DNA from: CAZNPA01 sp964575095
Lineage (GTDB): Bacteria > Pseudomonadota > Alphaproteobacteria > Rickettsiales > SXRF01
Direction: 5' to 3'
DNA length: 64,000 bases
Assembly (NCBI GenBank): GCA_964575095.1
Contig: CAZNPA010000001.1
Span: 310,001 to 374,000 of the forward strand
Shown: positions 1-7,845 of the stretch, one piece after another
Layout: each line of letters starts with the position of its first letter
How positions within the stretch are numbered: position 1 is the first letter of the stretch
The notes under the pieces: model-generated
The model's database searches: none
Told to the model about the DNA's origin: nothing
What the model saw: the letters and a program-made list of their open reading frames with translations, nothing else
Position numbers and translations under genes: made by a program

Positions 1-482
1 GCGCCTTGCTGGGCACGATCGACGAGAAAAAAGGCACGATCGTCATCACCGGCGTCAACGCCGATACCGGCAATCACTCGCTGCGCAAGGCGGCAACTGA
101 ATTCGCAGAGACGCACGCAAACGTTACGCTGGTAGAAAATCTGGGCACGTTACGTTACTTAAGCCTGATGCGCTGCACCGATGCGGTCGTGGGGAATTCG
201 TCGAGCGGCCTGATCGAAGCGCCGGCGATGGGGATTCCGTCCATCAATATCGGTGACCGCCAACGCGGCCGCCTCAGCGCGCCGTCGGTTATCCATTGCG
301 CGGAAAATGCGCAGGATATAAACCGTGCCGTTGCGCTTGCCTTGTCGGAGGCGCACAAGAAGATCGCCGCCGCCCGCCAAACACCCTACGGCACTCCAGG
401 ATCCGCGGAGCGCATCGAAAAAATACTGGCTTCCTTCCCACTGGAAGGTATTTTGACGAAACGGTTCTATGATCTCCCATGA
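1..482 (+). CDS. neuC: NeuC-type hydrolysing UDP/GDP-GlcNAc 2-epimerase, C-terminal part
   Basis: The reading frame is open to the left edge, so only the last ~160 residues of a family usually near 380 residues are present. Enzymes of this family hydrolyse and epimerise an NDP-N-acetylhexosamine to free ManNAc or a diamino analogue, the substrate of NeuB. The visible part has the family signature of the second Rossmann lobe: VITGVNAD, then GNSSSGLIEAPAMGIPSINI and GDRQRGR, which bind the nucleotide phosphates. It overlaps the next gene by 4 bp and opens a nonulosonic acid gene run. Whether the true substrate is UDP-GlcNAc, UDP-diNAcBac or a GDP-sugar (LegG type) cannot be read from sequence. 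Confidence 0.9.
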   Translation, partial: ALLGTIDEKKGTIVITGVNADTGNHSLRKAATEFAETHANVTLVENLGTLRYLSLMRCTDAVVGNSSSGLIEAPAMGIPSINIGDRQRGRLSAPSVIHCAENAQDINRAVALALSEAHKKIAAARQTPYGTPGSAERIEKILASFPLEGILTKRFYDLP

Positions 483-1384
483 ATAGAAACGCGCCGCTTA
501 GGATTGTTTTAATCGGATGCGTCGTTTCGAGCGAAATCGCTTTGCGCACATTGCTTTCTCTGAAAACGGTATGCGTGGTTGGATTAGTCACCCGGCGCGG
601 CTCATCGTTCAATTCCGATTTTGTCGATCTTGCGCCGTTGGCCAAAGAGCGTAATATTCCGATTCTCTTTGCTGAAGACGCCGCTAACGATTCCGAACAG
701 GTCAACTGGCTGAGAAAATGCAAACCGGACGTAATTTTTACGATAGGTTGGTCTCGCCTGCTGCCCAGAGAAATACTGGACATTCCGCAACAAGGAGCGA
801 TTGGCTTTCATCCCGCCGCTTTACCAGCGAACCGTGGCCGTCATCCCATAATCTGGGCGCTAGCGCTTGGCCTCTCGGAAACCGCGTCCAGTTTTTTTCT
901 TATGGGCGCCGGCGCCGACGACGGGCCGATTGTCAGCCAATCCCCTGTTTCGATATCAGCCACCGATACGGCACAGACGTTATACGATAAAATTCTGGCC
1001 CTGATCCCGCAGCAAATTGAAAAAATTGTTACTGGCTTAATCGACGGAAAACTCATAGCCCTGCCGCAAGAGGATCGCTTGACAAACTACTGGCGAAAGC
1101 GCGGCGAGGACGACGGGCGTATAGATTGGCGGATGAGCGCCCGCAGCATCTATAATCTGGTGCGCGCGCTCTCAAAGCCTTACCCCGGCGCACACTTTAC
1201 TCATGACGGCCGGTCGGTTAAAGTCTGGTGCTGTATCGTTGAGCCAAATGCTCCGCTTAACATTGAGCCGGGAAAAGTGTTATCAGTGGAAGGATCGGAT
1301 ATCATCATAAAAACCGGGGAGCAGGCGGTTCGGCTTCTGGATCATGAAATGGCCGTTATGCCTTCCAAAGGGGATTATTTGTGA
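479..1384 (+). CDS. Sugar N-formyltransferase-like protein (formyl_trans_N family)
   Basis: A 301-residue member of the methionyl-tRNA/sugar formyltransferase family, which moves a formyl group from N10-formyl-tetrahydrofolate to an amine. The N-terminal Rossmann-like lobe runs to about residue 180 and carries the FHPAALPANRGRHPI segment (residues 110-124). His111 and Asp147 (GADDGPI) fit the catalytic His and Asp, but the usual Asn two residues before the His is Gly109. A C-terminal OB-like part follows from about residue 205. It is wedged between neuC and a PIG-L deacetylase with 4-bp overlaps, so its target is more likely an amino sugar or nonulosonic acid than a tRNA. Substrate and activity are inferences. 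Confidence 0.8.
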   Translation: MNRNAPLRIVLIGCVVSSEIALRTLLSLKTVCVVGLVTRRGSSFNSDFVDLAPLAKERNIPILFAEDAANDSEQVNWLRKCKPDVIFTIGWSRLLPREILDIPQQGAIGFHPAALPANRGRHPIIWALALGLSETASSFFLMGAGADDGPIVSQSPVSISATDTAQTLYDKILALIPQQIEKIVTGLIDGKLIALPQEDRLTNYWRKRGEDDGRIDWRMSARSIYNLVRALSKPYPGAHFTHDGRSVKVWCCIVEPNAPLNIEPGKVLSVEGSDIIIKTGEQAVRLLDHEMAVMPSKGDYL

Positions 1385-2049
1385 AAAAGATACTGGCTAT
1401 CGCACCGCATCCCGATGACGAAACTCTTGGCTGCGGCGCCACACTGTTGCGCCATATCGCCAATGGCGATGAAGTTCATTGGCTGATCGCCACTGAAATC
1501 ACTAAAGACATTGGGTTCTCCGCCGAACAGGTAGCCAAGCGAAATTCCGAAATTGAAAAGGTAGGCAAGGCTTACGGCTTCCATGATGTTCATCGTGCCG
1601 GTTTTCCGACCATGCGCCTTGATAACGTAGGAAAACTACCACTGATAGAAGCTATCAGCTCGGTAGTGCGTGAAATAAAGCCCGATACGCTCTATATCCC
1701 CTACCGGAACGATGCGCATAGCGACCATGCCGCCGTATTTGATGCTTCCGTCGCCTGCAGCAAATCATTCAGATACCCTACCATTCGTAGTATCTGCGTC
1801 TACGAAACATTATCAGAAACGGAGTTTGGACTCCGGACCGACGATACCGGCTTTCGCCCCAACCTGTTCATAGACATCACCGACTGGCTCGACCGAAAAA
1901 TTGCCATCATGCAGCTATTCGAGGGCGAAATGGCGCCGTTCCCTTTCCCGCGCAGCGAAACCTGCATCCGCGCCCAAGCCACATTGCGTGGAAGTCAGGC
2001 TGGCGTTTTAGCCGCAGAAGCATTCATGCTGCTGAAAGAAATACGATGA
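1381..2049 (+). CDS. PIG-L/LmbE family N-deacetylase
   Basis: A 222-residue zinc-dependent deacetylase of the LmbE/PIG-L family; relatives remove N-acetyl groups from GlcNAc-type sugars. The zinc motif PHPDDE lies at residues 9-14 and the second ligand motif HSDH near residue 119. The start is GTG at 1381, overlapping the preceding stop (GTGA); the stop overlaps neuB. Translational coupling to the formyltransferase suggests that the two work in sequence: one frees an amine and the other acylates it. The sugar on which this happens is not known. Confidence 0.85.
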   Translation: MKKILAIAPHPDDETLGCGATLLRHIANGDEVHWLIATEITKDIGFSAEQVAKRNSEIEKVGKAYGFHDVHRAGFPTMRLDNVGKLPLIEAISSVVREIKPDTLYIPYRNDAHSDHAAVFDASVACSKSFRYPTIRSICVYETLSETEFGLRTDDTGFRPNLFIDITDWLDRKIAIMQLFEGEMAPFPFPRSETCIRAQATLRGSQAGVLAAEAFMLLKEIR

Positions 2050-3128
2050 GCGACTCCACCACTATCATCGCCGAGGCCGGCGTGAACCACAACGGTCAAC
2101 GCGATCTGGCGTTTGCGCTGGTCGATGCTGCCGCTGCCAGTGGAGCAAACGCCGTAAAATTCCAAACCTTCGACGCTCAGAAATTAGCATCGAAACATGC
2201 ACCCAAAGCCGCGTACCAAAAACAACGTACCGATGCCGCCGAAACACAGCTGGCGATGCTAAAAAAACTGGAACTCCCACGCGAGTGGCACAAGGAACTT
2301 CAGGTCTATGCACGAAAAAAAGGTATCGAATTTCTTTCGACTGCTTTCGATGCGGAAAGCCTTAGCTTTTTGGTCGAGCTTGATCTGCCGCTGTTTAAAA
2401 TTCCTTCCGGTGAACTGACTAACGGCCCGCTGTTATGGAAGTTCGCACGTACCAACAAGCCGCTCATCGTTTCCACCGGCATGGCGACACTCGACGAAGT
2501 CGAAGAAGCATTGGCAGTGATTTGCCACGGCATGCACTCGATCACGGAACCACGCACTATGGATGAGGTGTGGAAGCAGTGGCAGAAAAATAAGCAGCCG
2601 CTCAAAGAGCGGGTCACGCTGCTGCACTGCACCTCGCAATATCCGGCGCCGCTTAATGAGGTCAATCTGAAGGCAATGGACACGCTGGCTACAACGTTCG
2701 GATTGCCGGTCGGTTATTCCGATCATACCGAAGGCACCATGATCGCAGTGGCCGCTGTGGCGCGCGGCGCAAAAATTATCGAAAAACACCTCACGCTGGA
2801 TTGCAACCTGCCGGGACCGGACCACAAGGCCTCGCTCGAGCCTGATATGTTCAAACGCATGGTTCTTGATATCCGGAATCTGGAGCAGGCGTTTGGCGAT
2901 GGCATCAAAGCGCCGCAGCCCGGTGAACTTGATACCCTAAAAGCAGCGCGGCAACAAGTCGTAGCCGCACACGATTTGATAGTGGGCACAGTGCTCGTCA
3001 GGCAAGATTTAACCACGGCCCGCTGCGGCAAAGGCATGGCCCCGAACGCGCTTTGGCAATTGGTCGGCCAGACGACCACTAAAACCTATGAAGCCGGTGA
3101 AGCGCTGGTAGAATCGATCCACCCATGA
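2046..3128 (+). CDS. neuB: N-acetylneuraminate/legionaminate synthase (NeuB family)
   Basis: Condenses phosphoenolpyruvate with ManNAc or a diamino-hexose analogue to make a nine-carbon nonulosonic acid. The 360-residue protein has the full layout: TIM barrel with EAGVNHNG (10-17), LHCTSQYP (193-200), GYSDHTEG (223-230), KIIEKHLTLD (243-252), and a C-terminal antifreeze-like SAF domain (RCGKGM). A ~20-residue insertion around 163-185 makes it slightly longer than typical NeuB. It lies between the deacetylase and neuD with overlapping start and stop codons. NeuB (sialic), LegI (legionaminic) and PseI (pseudaminic) are close relatives; the first two fit better, and the exact product is unresolved. 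Confidence 0.93.
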   Translation: MSDSTTIIAEAGVNHNGQRDLAFALVDAAAASGANAVKFQTFDAQKLASKHAPKAAYQKQRTDAAETQLAMLKKLELPREWHKELQVYARKKGIEFLSTAFDAESLSFLVELDLPLFKIPSGELTNGPLLWKFARTNKPLIVSTGMATLDEVEEALAVICHGMHSITEPRTMDEVWKQWQKNKQPLKERVTLLHCTSQYPAPLNEVNLKAMDTLATTFGLPVGYSDHTEGTMIAVAAVARGAKIIEKHLTLDCNLPGPDHKASLEPDMFKRMVLDIRNLEQAFGDGIKAPQPGELDTLKAARQQVVAAHDLIVGTVLVRQDLTTARCGKGMAPNALWQLVGQTTTKTYEAGEALVESIHP

Positions 3129-3766
3129 AGAGAAAAACGATGTTGCCTTTGGTGATGCTTGGCGCCGGCGGCCATGCCAAGGTGTTGCTGGCACTGGTGC
3201 AAGCATTGGACTTGCCTATCAAAGGCGTCTGCGACCCGGAACTTGCCAAACAAAGTCAAAAGACATGGCGCGGCGTGCCCGTGCTCGGCGGCGACGACAT
3301 GCTGGAACGTATGAAGCCGGTGGAAGTGCAACTCATCAATGGTATCGGCCAGACCATCGGCAGCCAGATCCGCAAACAGATTTATGTCAAAATGCGCGCG
3401 CTGGGATTTTCGTTTCCGGCTCTCATACATCCGGCCGCCTGGATTGCATCGGAAGCGATGCTGGCCGAGGGCGTACAGATCATGGCAGGGTGCGTGATTC
3501 AGCCGGATTGTACCATCGGCGAGAATACCATCATCAACACCCGCGCCGGAATCGATCACGATACACGCATCGGCGCGCATGTGCATATCGCGCCGGGGGC
3601 TACCTTGTGCGGAGGCGTAACGATAGGCGACAACGCATTCATCGCCGCCGGCGCTACGATAATTCCGGAAATTACCGTTGGAGAATCAGCCATAGTGGGT
3701 GCGGGTGTCGCGCTGGTGCATGATTTGCCAGCCGGCCAAAAAACAATAGGAAAAAAATATGCCTGA
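3125..3766 (+). CDS. neuD: NeuD-family sugar O/N-acetyltransferase (left-handed beta-helix)
   Basis: A 213-residue NeuD/PglD-type acetyltransferase. The N-terminal part (VMLGAGGHAKVLLALVQAL) is the family nucleotide-sugar binding fold. The second half is made of hexapeptide repeats ([IV]-G-x4) forming a left-handed beta-helix that binds acetyl-CoA, with the conserved GIDHDTRIGAHVHIAPGATL region. The start at 3125 gives the ATGA overlap typical of this run; an in-frame ATG at 3140 preceded by AAGAGA is an alternative that would remove five residues. It probably acetylates the nonulosonic acid or its hexosamine precursor in the cytoplasm. Confidence 0.88.
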   Translation: MKRKTMLPLVMLGAGGHAKVLLALVQALDLPIKGVCDPELAKQSQKTWRGVPVLGGDDMLERMKPVEVQLINGIGQTIGSQIRKQIYVKMRALGFSFPALIHPAAWIASEAMLAEGVQIMAGCVIQPDCTIGENTIINTRAGIDHDTRIGAHVHIAPGATLCGGVTIGDNAFIAAGATIIPEITVGESAIVGAGVALVHDLPAGQKTIGKKYA

Positions 3767-4832
3767 TTCCAAGCAACCTTCCTGGAAGAAATTGCTTCTT
3801 CCTCCTTCGGCCACCTTGCATCAGGCCATCCGCGTGCTTGAGGAAACGGGCCTGCAGATTGTACTGATCGTATCCAAGCAGAATACGCTTTCGGGCACGG
3901 TCACCGACGGCGACATCAGGCGCGGGCTCCTGCGCGGGCTTAATCTGGAAACCTCCGTTGAGACTGTTATGTTTCGCTCGCCGTTCGTAGTGCCGCCGGA
4001 AATGGGGCGCGAGATGGTGCTGGAGCTGATGCGAGCGAATAAATTGCTGCAACTTCCCGTGGTCGACGCTAAGCACCGCGTCGTCGGCCTGCATTCCTGG
4101 GACAAAATCGCCGCACCCGCCGCGCGGGATAACCTCATGGTCATCATGGCCGGCGGCCTTGGCAAGCGCCTGCATCCCCTGACTGAAGATTGCCCCAAGC
4201 CGATGCTGCCGGTGGCTGGCAAGCCCATGCTTGAACATATCATCGAGCGGGCGAAATCGCAGGGGTTCACGCGTTTTATATTGGCGATCCATTATCTCGG
4301 ACATCGCATCGAACAGCATTTCGGCAACGGCGAGCGTTGGGGTGTCCACATCGATTACCTGCGTGAGAAAATGCCGCTGGGAACCGCCGGCGCGCTAGGT
4401 TTGCTTACACCGCCACCAAAATTACCGGTGGTGGTGACTAACGGTGACGTGCTCACCGATATCCATTACGGCGAGGTGCTGGATTTTCATGAACGCTATC
4501 AGGCAACCGCGACCATGGCCGTGCGCCAGCACGAATGGCAACATCCGTTCGGCGTCGTTCGTATTCAGGGCGTCGATATCGCCGGGTTTGAAGAAAAACC
4601 GGTCTATCGCACGCATGTCAATGCCGGTATCTACATATTGGATCCCTCAACTCTTGCCTTGCTCAAAAAAGGCGAACTGTGCGATATGCCAACCTTGTTC
4701 GAGCGCCTGCAAGCGAAAGGGAAGAAAATTGTCGCCTATCCGATGCACGAGCCGTGGCTGGACGTAGGGCGTCCGGATGATTTACCGCGCGCCGATATCT
4801 TTCAAGGCCAGAAGAAAAAAGCCAATGATTAA
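3759..4832 (+). CDS. CBS-domain sugar-1-phosphate nucleotidyltransferase (PtmE-like)
   Basis: A 357-residue fusion: two CBS motifs in the first ~115 residues (TDGDIRRGL, LQLPVVD...VVGLHSWD), then a nucleotidyltransferase domain starting MAGGLGKRLHPLTEDCPKPM with the sugar-binding NGDVLTDIHY stretch. This architecture matches PtmE of Campylobacter, which makes GDP-glucosamine for legionaminic acid synthesis. That favours a GDP-linked legionaminic-type route here, but the GDP-sugar dehydratase and aminotransferase of that route (LegB, LegC) are not in the visible part of the locus. The CBS pair may bind adenine nucleotides for regulation (family knowledge). It overlaps neuD by 8 bp and neuA by 8 bp. 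Confidence 0.85.
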   Translation: MPDSKQPSWKKLLLPPSATLHQAIRVLEETGLQIVLIVSKQNTLSGTVTDGDIRRGLLRGLNLETSVETVMFRSPFVVPPEMGREMVLELMRANKLLQLPVVDAKHRVVGLHSWDKIAAPAARDNLMVIMAGGLGKRLHPLTEDCPKPMLPVAGKPMLEHIIERAKSQGFTRFILAIHYLGHRIEQHFGNGERWGVHIDYLREKMPLGTAGALGLLTPPPKLPVVVTNGDVLTDIHYGEVLDFHERYQATATMAVRQHEWQHPFGVVRIQGVDIAGFEEKPVYRTHVNAGIYILDPSTLALLKKGELCDMPTLFERLQAKGKKIVAYPMHEPWLDVGRPDDLPRADIFQGQKKKAND

Positions 4833-5538
4833 TGGTAAGAAAATTCTGGCCGTGATTACGGCACGCGGCGGATCGAAGGGACTGCCAGGAAAAAACATCC
4901 GCCCTATCTGCGGAAAACCCCTGATCGCCTGGACGATTGAAAAAGCATTGAAATCGAAACTGCTTGACGAAGTCATGGTCACCACTGATAGCCAGGAAAT
5001 CGCAGAAATCTCCAAATCGCTCGGCGTAAAAGTGCCTTTTATCCGACCGGCGGAACTCGCTTCCGATACCGCCACCACTTTCGATACAATTGCCCATACG
5101 CTCGATTTCTATAAAAGCCAGAAGCGCGAATTTGATTACATCGTTCTGCTGGAGCCGACATCGCCGCTGCGCCAGGACGACGATATCGACCGGATGCTGA
5201 CCGAGCTGGATGAACACAGCACGCACTATGATTCGATCGTCTCCATCGGCGAGGTGAGCGAACACCCATCGCTCATAAAGAAATGGGTGAACGGCGCCAT
5301 TTCGCCCTTCTGCCCGGAACTCGCGCAAACCACGCGCCGCCAGGATAACCTACCCGCGTATTTCCCTTACGGGGTGGCGTATATCGCGAAAACGCCGTCG
5401 CTGCTGCAGGAAAAGACGTTTTATTGCAAGCGCTGCCTGGGGTTCCCGATTAAGCGCTACCAATGCTATGAGATCGACGACGCCTATGATTTTATCTGCG
5501 TTGAGAATGTAATGAAATTCGAATGGAAATTATCATGA
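4825..5538 (+). CDS. neuA: CMP-nonulosonic acid cytidylyltransferase (NeuA/LegF type)
   Basis: Activates a nonulosonic acid with CTP to CMP-sugar for glycosyl transfer. The start chosen is ATG 4825, which gives the canonical N-terminus MINGKKILAVITARGGSKGLPGKN; the ITARGGSKGLPGKN loop binds CTP. AGAAGAA lies just upstream. The 237-residue product is the normal size of the monofunctional enzyme. EPTSPLRQDDDID and the late YEIDDAYDF match substrate and metal-binding regions. An in-frame start further upstream would add 16 non-homologous residues and overlap the previous gene by 56 bp, so it is rejected. Confidence 0.93.
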   Translation: MINGKKILAVITARGGSKGLPGKNIRPICGKPLIAWTIEKALKSKLLDEVMVTTDSQEIAEISKSLGVKVPFIRPAELASDTATTFDTIAHTLDFYKSQKREFDYIVLLEPTSPLRQDDDIDRMLTELDEHSTHYDSIVSIGEVSEHPSLIKKWVNGAISPFCPELAQTTRRQDNLPAYFPYGVAYIAKTPSLLQEKTFYCKRCLGFPIKRYQCYEIDDAYDFICVENVMKFEWKLS

Positions 5539-6536
5539 AGTTTCTGGTAGTAGGGCTGGGTTCGATGGGCAAGCGCCGCGTGCGGAACCTGCAGGCGCTG
5601 GGGCATAAGGACATCACCGGCTTCGACCCAAGGGCGGACCGTCGCGAAGAAGCCGCCGGAAAATACGGCATAAAAACCTTTGACGATTTTGCCGCCTCGC
5701 TCAAAGAATTCCGCCCGGACGTCCTGATTGTCTCCACTTCCCCTAAATACCACATGCAATATGCCGAAGCGGCGGAGAAGAATAGCCTTGGCTGCTTCAT
5801 CGAAGCTTCGGTGGTGGAGGCGGATCGCATGATGGCGCTGGCAAAGAAAATCGAGAAATCCGGGCTTATCGTCGTGCCTTCCTGCACCATGCGTTATTTT
5901 CCCGGCCCGCGCAAAGTCAAGGAAATCATCCGCTCCGGCGTCATCGGTAAGCCGCTCAATTTCAATTACCAGACCGGTCAATGGCTACCCGATTGGCACC
6001 CGTGGGAGGACATCCGTGACTTTTATGTGTCCGATCCGGAAACGGGCGCCTGCCGCGAAATCGTGCCGTTCGAACTGACCTGGCTGAACGACATATTCGG
6101 CGATCCGGAGCCGCTGGCGTGCGTGCGCAAAAAACTTTCCGATATGCCGGCGGATATCGACGACGTGTACCATTGCCTGCTCGGCTACCCCCACGGCGTG
6201 CTGGGGAATATAACGATCGAAGTGCTCTCCCGTCCCGTCGCCTGCCGCCAACTCAGAATCACCGGCACCGGCGGCGTACTGGTGTTTTCCGCTGATGAAA
6301 AATGCATCCGTTACTCTACTCTGGATCATCCCGAATGGAGAAAAATCGATCTTTCCACCGGCACGGTAGAAACCGGCTATATCAATCCGGAAGAACCTTA
6401 CATTGCGGAAATGCGCGACTTTATCGATGCCGTGTCCCATCGCGATCCCTCGCGCTTTCCCAATTGCTTGCAAGACGATTACCGCGTGCTGAAAACGCTT
6501 TATCAATTAGAGGCGTTATCGGAAAAAAAATCATGA
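5535..6536 (+). CDS. Gfo/Idh/MocA-family oxidoreductase
   Basis: A 333-residue NAD(P)-dependent oxidoreductase with an N-terminal Rossmann fold (FLVVGLGSMGKRRVRNL) and a C-terminal alpha/beta substrate domain of the Gfo/Idh/MocA family. Start ATG 5535 makes the ATGA overlap with neuA. The usual EKP motif at the end of the Rossmann part reads EAS here (GCFIEASVVEAD), so the catalytic or structural lysine of classical members is absent. Its coupling to neuA and the following aminotransferase suggests that it oxidises a sugar hydroxyl to a ketone for transamination. That role is inferred from context. Confidence 0.8.
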   Translation: MKFLVVGLGSMGKRRVRNLQALGHKDITGFDPRADRREEAAGKYGIKTFDDFAASLKEFRPDVLIVSTSPKYHMQYAEAAEKNSLGCFIEASVVEADRMMALAKKIEKSGLIVVPSCTMRYFPGPRKVKEIIRSGVIGKPLNFNYQTGQWLPDWHPWEDIRDFYVSDPETGACREIVPFELTWLNDIFGDPEPLACVRKKLSDMPADIDDVYHCLLGYPHGVLGNITIEVLSRPVACRQLRITGTGGVLVFSADEKCIRYSTLDHPEWRKIDLSTGTVETGYINPEEPYIAEMRDFIDAVSHRDPSRFPNCLQDDYRVLKTLYQLEALSEKKS

Positions 6537-7825
6537 GCTACCAGGAACGCTTGTTGCGCGCCATCCCCGGCGGCGCCCACACCTATTCACGTGGCTATGA
6601 CCAGTATCCCGCCAACGCGCCGCAAATCCTGTTGCGCGGCAAGGGCGCATACGTCTACGATCCCGACAATAAAAAATTTCTTGATTACGGCATGGCGCTG
6701 CGCGCGGTGAATATCGGCTATGCCGAAAACGAGATAGATGAGGCGGCAATCCGCCAAATCAAAAACGGCAATAACCTGACGCGCCCCTCGATGATTGAAC
6801 TGGAGGCGGCGGAGCTACTGGTCGGCCTGATCGATTCCGTCGACATGGTGAAATTCACCAAAAACGGTTCGACGTCGGTCTCGGCCGCGGTCAAGCTGGC
6901 GCGCGCCTACACCGGCCGCGATCTCATCGCCCGCTGCACCGACCATCCTTTTTTCTCTTATGACGATTGGTTCATCGGCTCGACGCCTCTCACGCTCGGC
7001 ATCCCGCAGGACACGATTGAAAAAACCAAGCAGTTCCGCTTCAACGACATCGCCTCGCTGGAAGCATTGCTGGATCAATATACCGGCCAGTTTGCCTGCG
7101 TCGTGCTCGAACCGGCTGCCACCGAAGAACCCAAGGACGGGTTTTTAGAAAAAGTGCAGAATCTTTGTCGCAAGCACGGCGTTGTTTTTATCCTGGACGA
7201 AATGATCACCGGATTCCGCTGGCACATGAAAGGCGCGCAATATCTTTATAAAGTAAAGCCCGATTTATGCACGTTCGGCAAGGCGATGGCCAACGGCTAT
7301 TCCGTATCCTGCGTCGCCGGCCGCCGCGAGATCATGGAGCTGGGCTCCATCGAGACGGAGGGACGCGAACGTCTATTTCTCTTATCCACCACCCACGGCG
7401 CCGAAATGAACGGCATGGGCGCCTTCGTCGCCACGGTCGATTTCATGCAGCGTAATAAAGTGGTGGAACATCTTTGGCAATACGGAAAAAAATTAATGCA
7501 ATTACTGGAGCAAAAAGCGGCGGAGCACGGTATCGGTAACAGCTTCAAGGTTGGCGGTACGGCTTGTTCTCCCTGGTATGCGACGCTGGATGCGAAAGGG
7601 ATAAACTCGCTGCCGCTGCGTACATTATTTTTGCAGGAGATGGTAAGGCATGGCGTACTGATGCCTTGGATCGCGCTGGCGTGGCGGCATACGGATACGG
7701 AATTGGCGACAACGGCGCGCGCACTCGATGCCGCCCTCCCCGTCTACAAAAAAGGCCTGCAGGAGGGCGCCGAGCGCTACCTCGAAGGGCCGGCGATCAA
7801 ACCCGTGTTCAGGAAATTCAACTAA
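6533..7825 (+). CDS. Class-III PLP aminotransferase (glutamate-1-semialdehyde aminomutase-like)
   Basis: A 430-residue fold-type-I PLP enzyme of the HemL-like group. MSYQERLLRAIPGGAHTYSR resembles the substrate-gating N-terminus of glutamate-1-semialdehyde aminomutase; FTKNGSTSVSAAVKLARAYT binds the cofactor phosphate; EMITGFR supplies the Asp/Glu region, and Lys in TFGKAMANGYSVS is the likely Schiff-base lysine. Start ATG 6533 overlaps the previous stop. In a carbohydrate locus and beside an oxidoreductase, a sugar aminotransferase role is more likely than tetrapyrrole synthesis. The acceptor carbon is unknown. Confidence 0.85.
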   Translation: MSYQERLLRAIPGGAHTYSRGYDQYPANAPQILLRGKGAYVYDPDNKKFLDYGMALRAVNIGYAENEIDEAAIRQIKNGNNLTRPSMIELEAAELLVGLIDSVDMVKFTKNGSTSVSAAVKLARAYTGRDLIARCTDHPFFSYDDWFIGSTPLTLGIPQDTIEKTKQFRFNDIASLEALLDQYTGQFACVVLEPAATEEPKDGFLEKVQNLCRKHGVVFILDEMITGFRWHMKGAQYLYKVKPDLCTFGKAMANGYSVSCVAGRREIMELGSIETEGRERLFLLSTTHGAEMNGMGAFVATVDFMQRNKVVEHLWQYGKKLMQLLEQKAAEHGIGNSFKVGGTACSPWYATLDAKGINSLPLRTLFLQEMVRHGVLMPWIALAWRHTDTELATTARALDAALPVYKKGLQEGAERYLEGPAIKPVFRKFN

Positions 7826-7845
7826 AATACAAAAGGAACTAATCC

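Noticed and set aside
6533..7825. hemL (tetrapyrrole synthesis) for the class-III aminotransferase
   Set aside because: It is coupled to a Gfo/Idh oxidoreductase and neuA in a sugar operon, which favours a sugar aminotransferase despite the HemL-like N-terminus.
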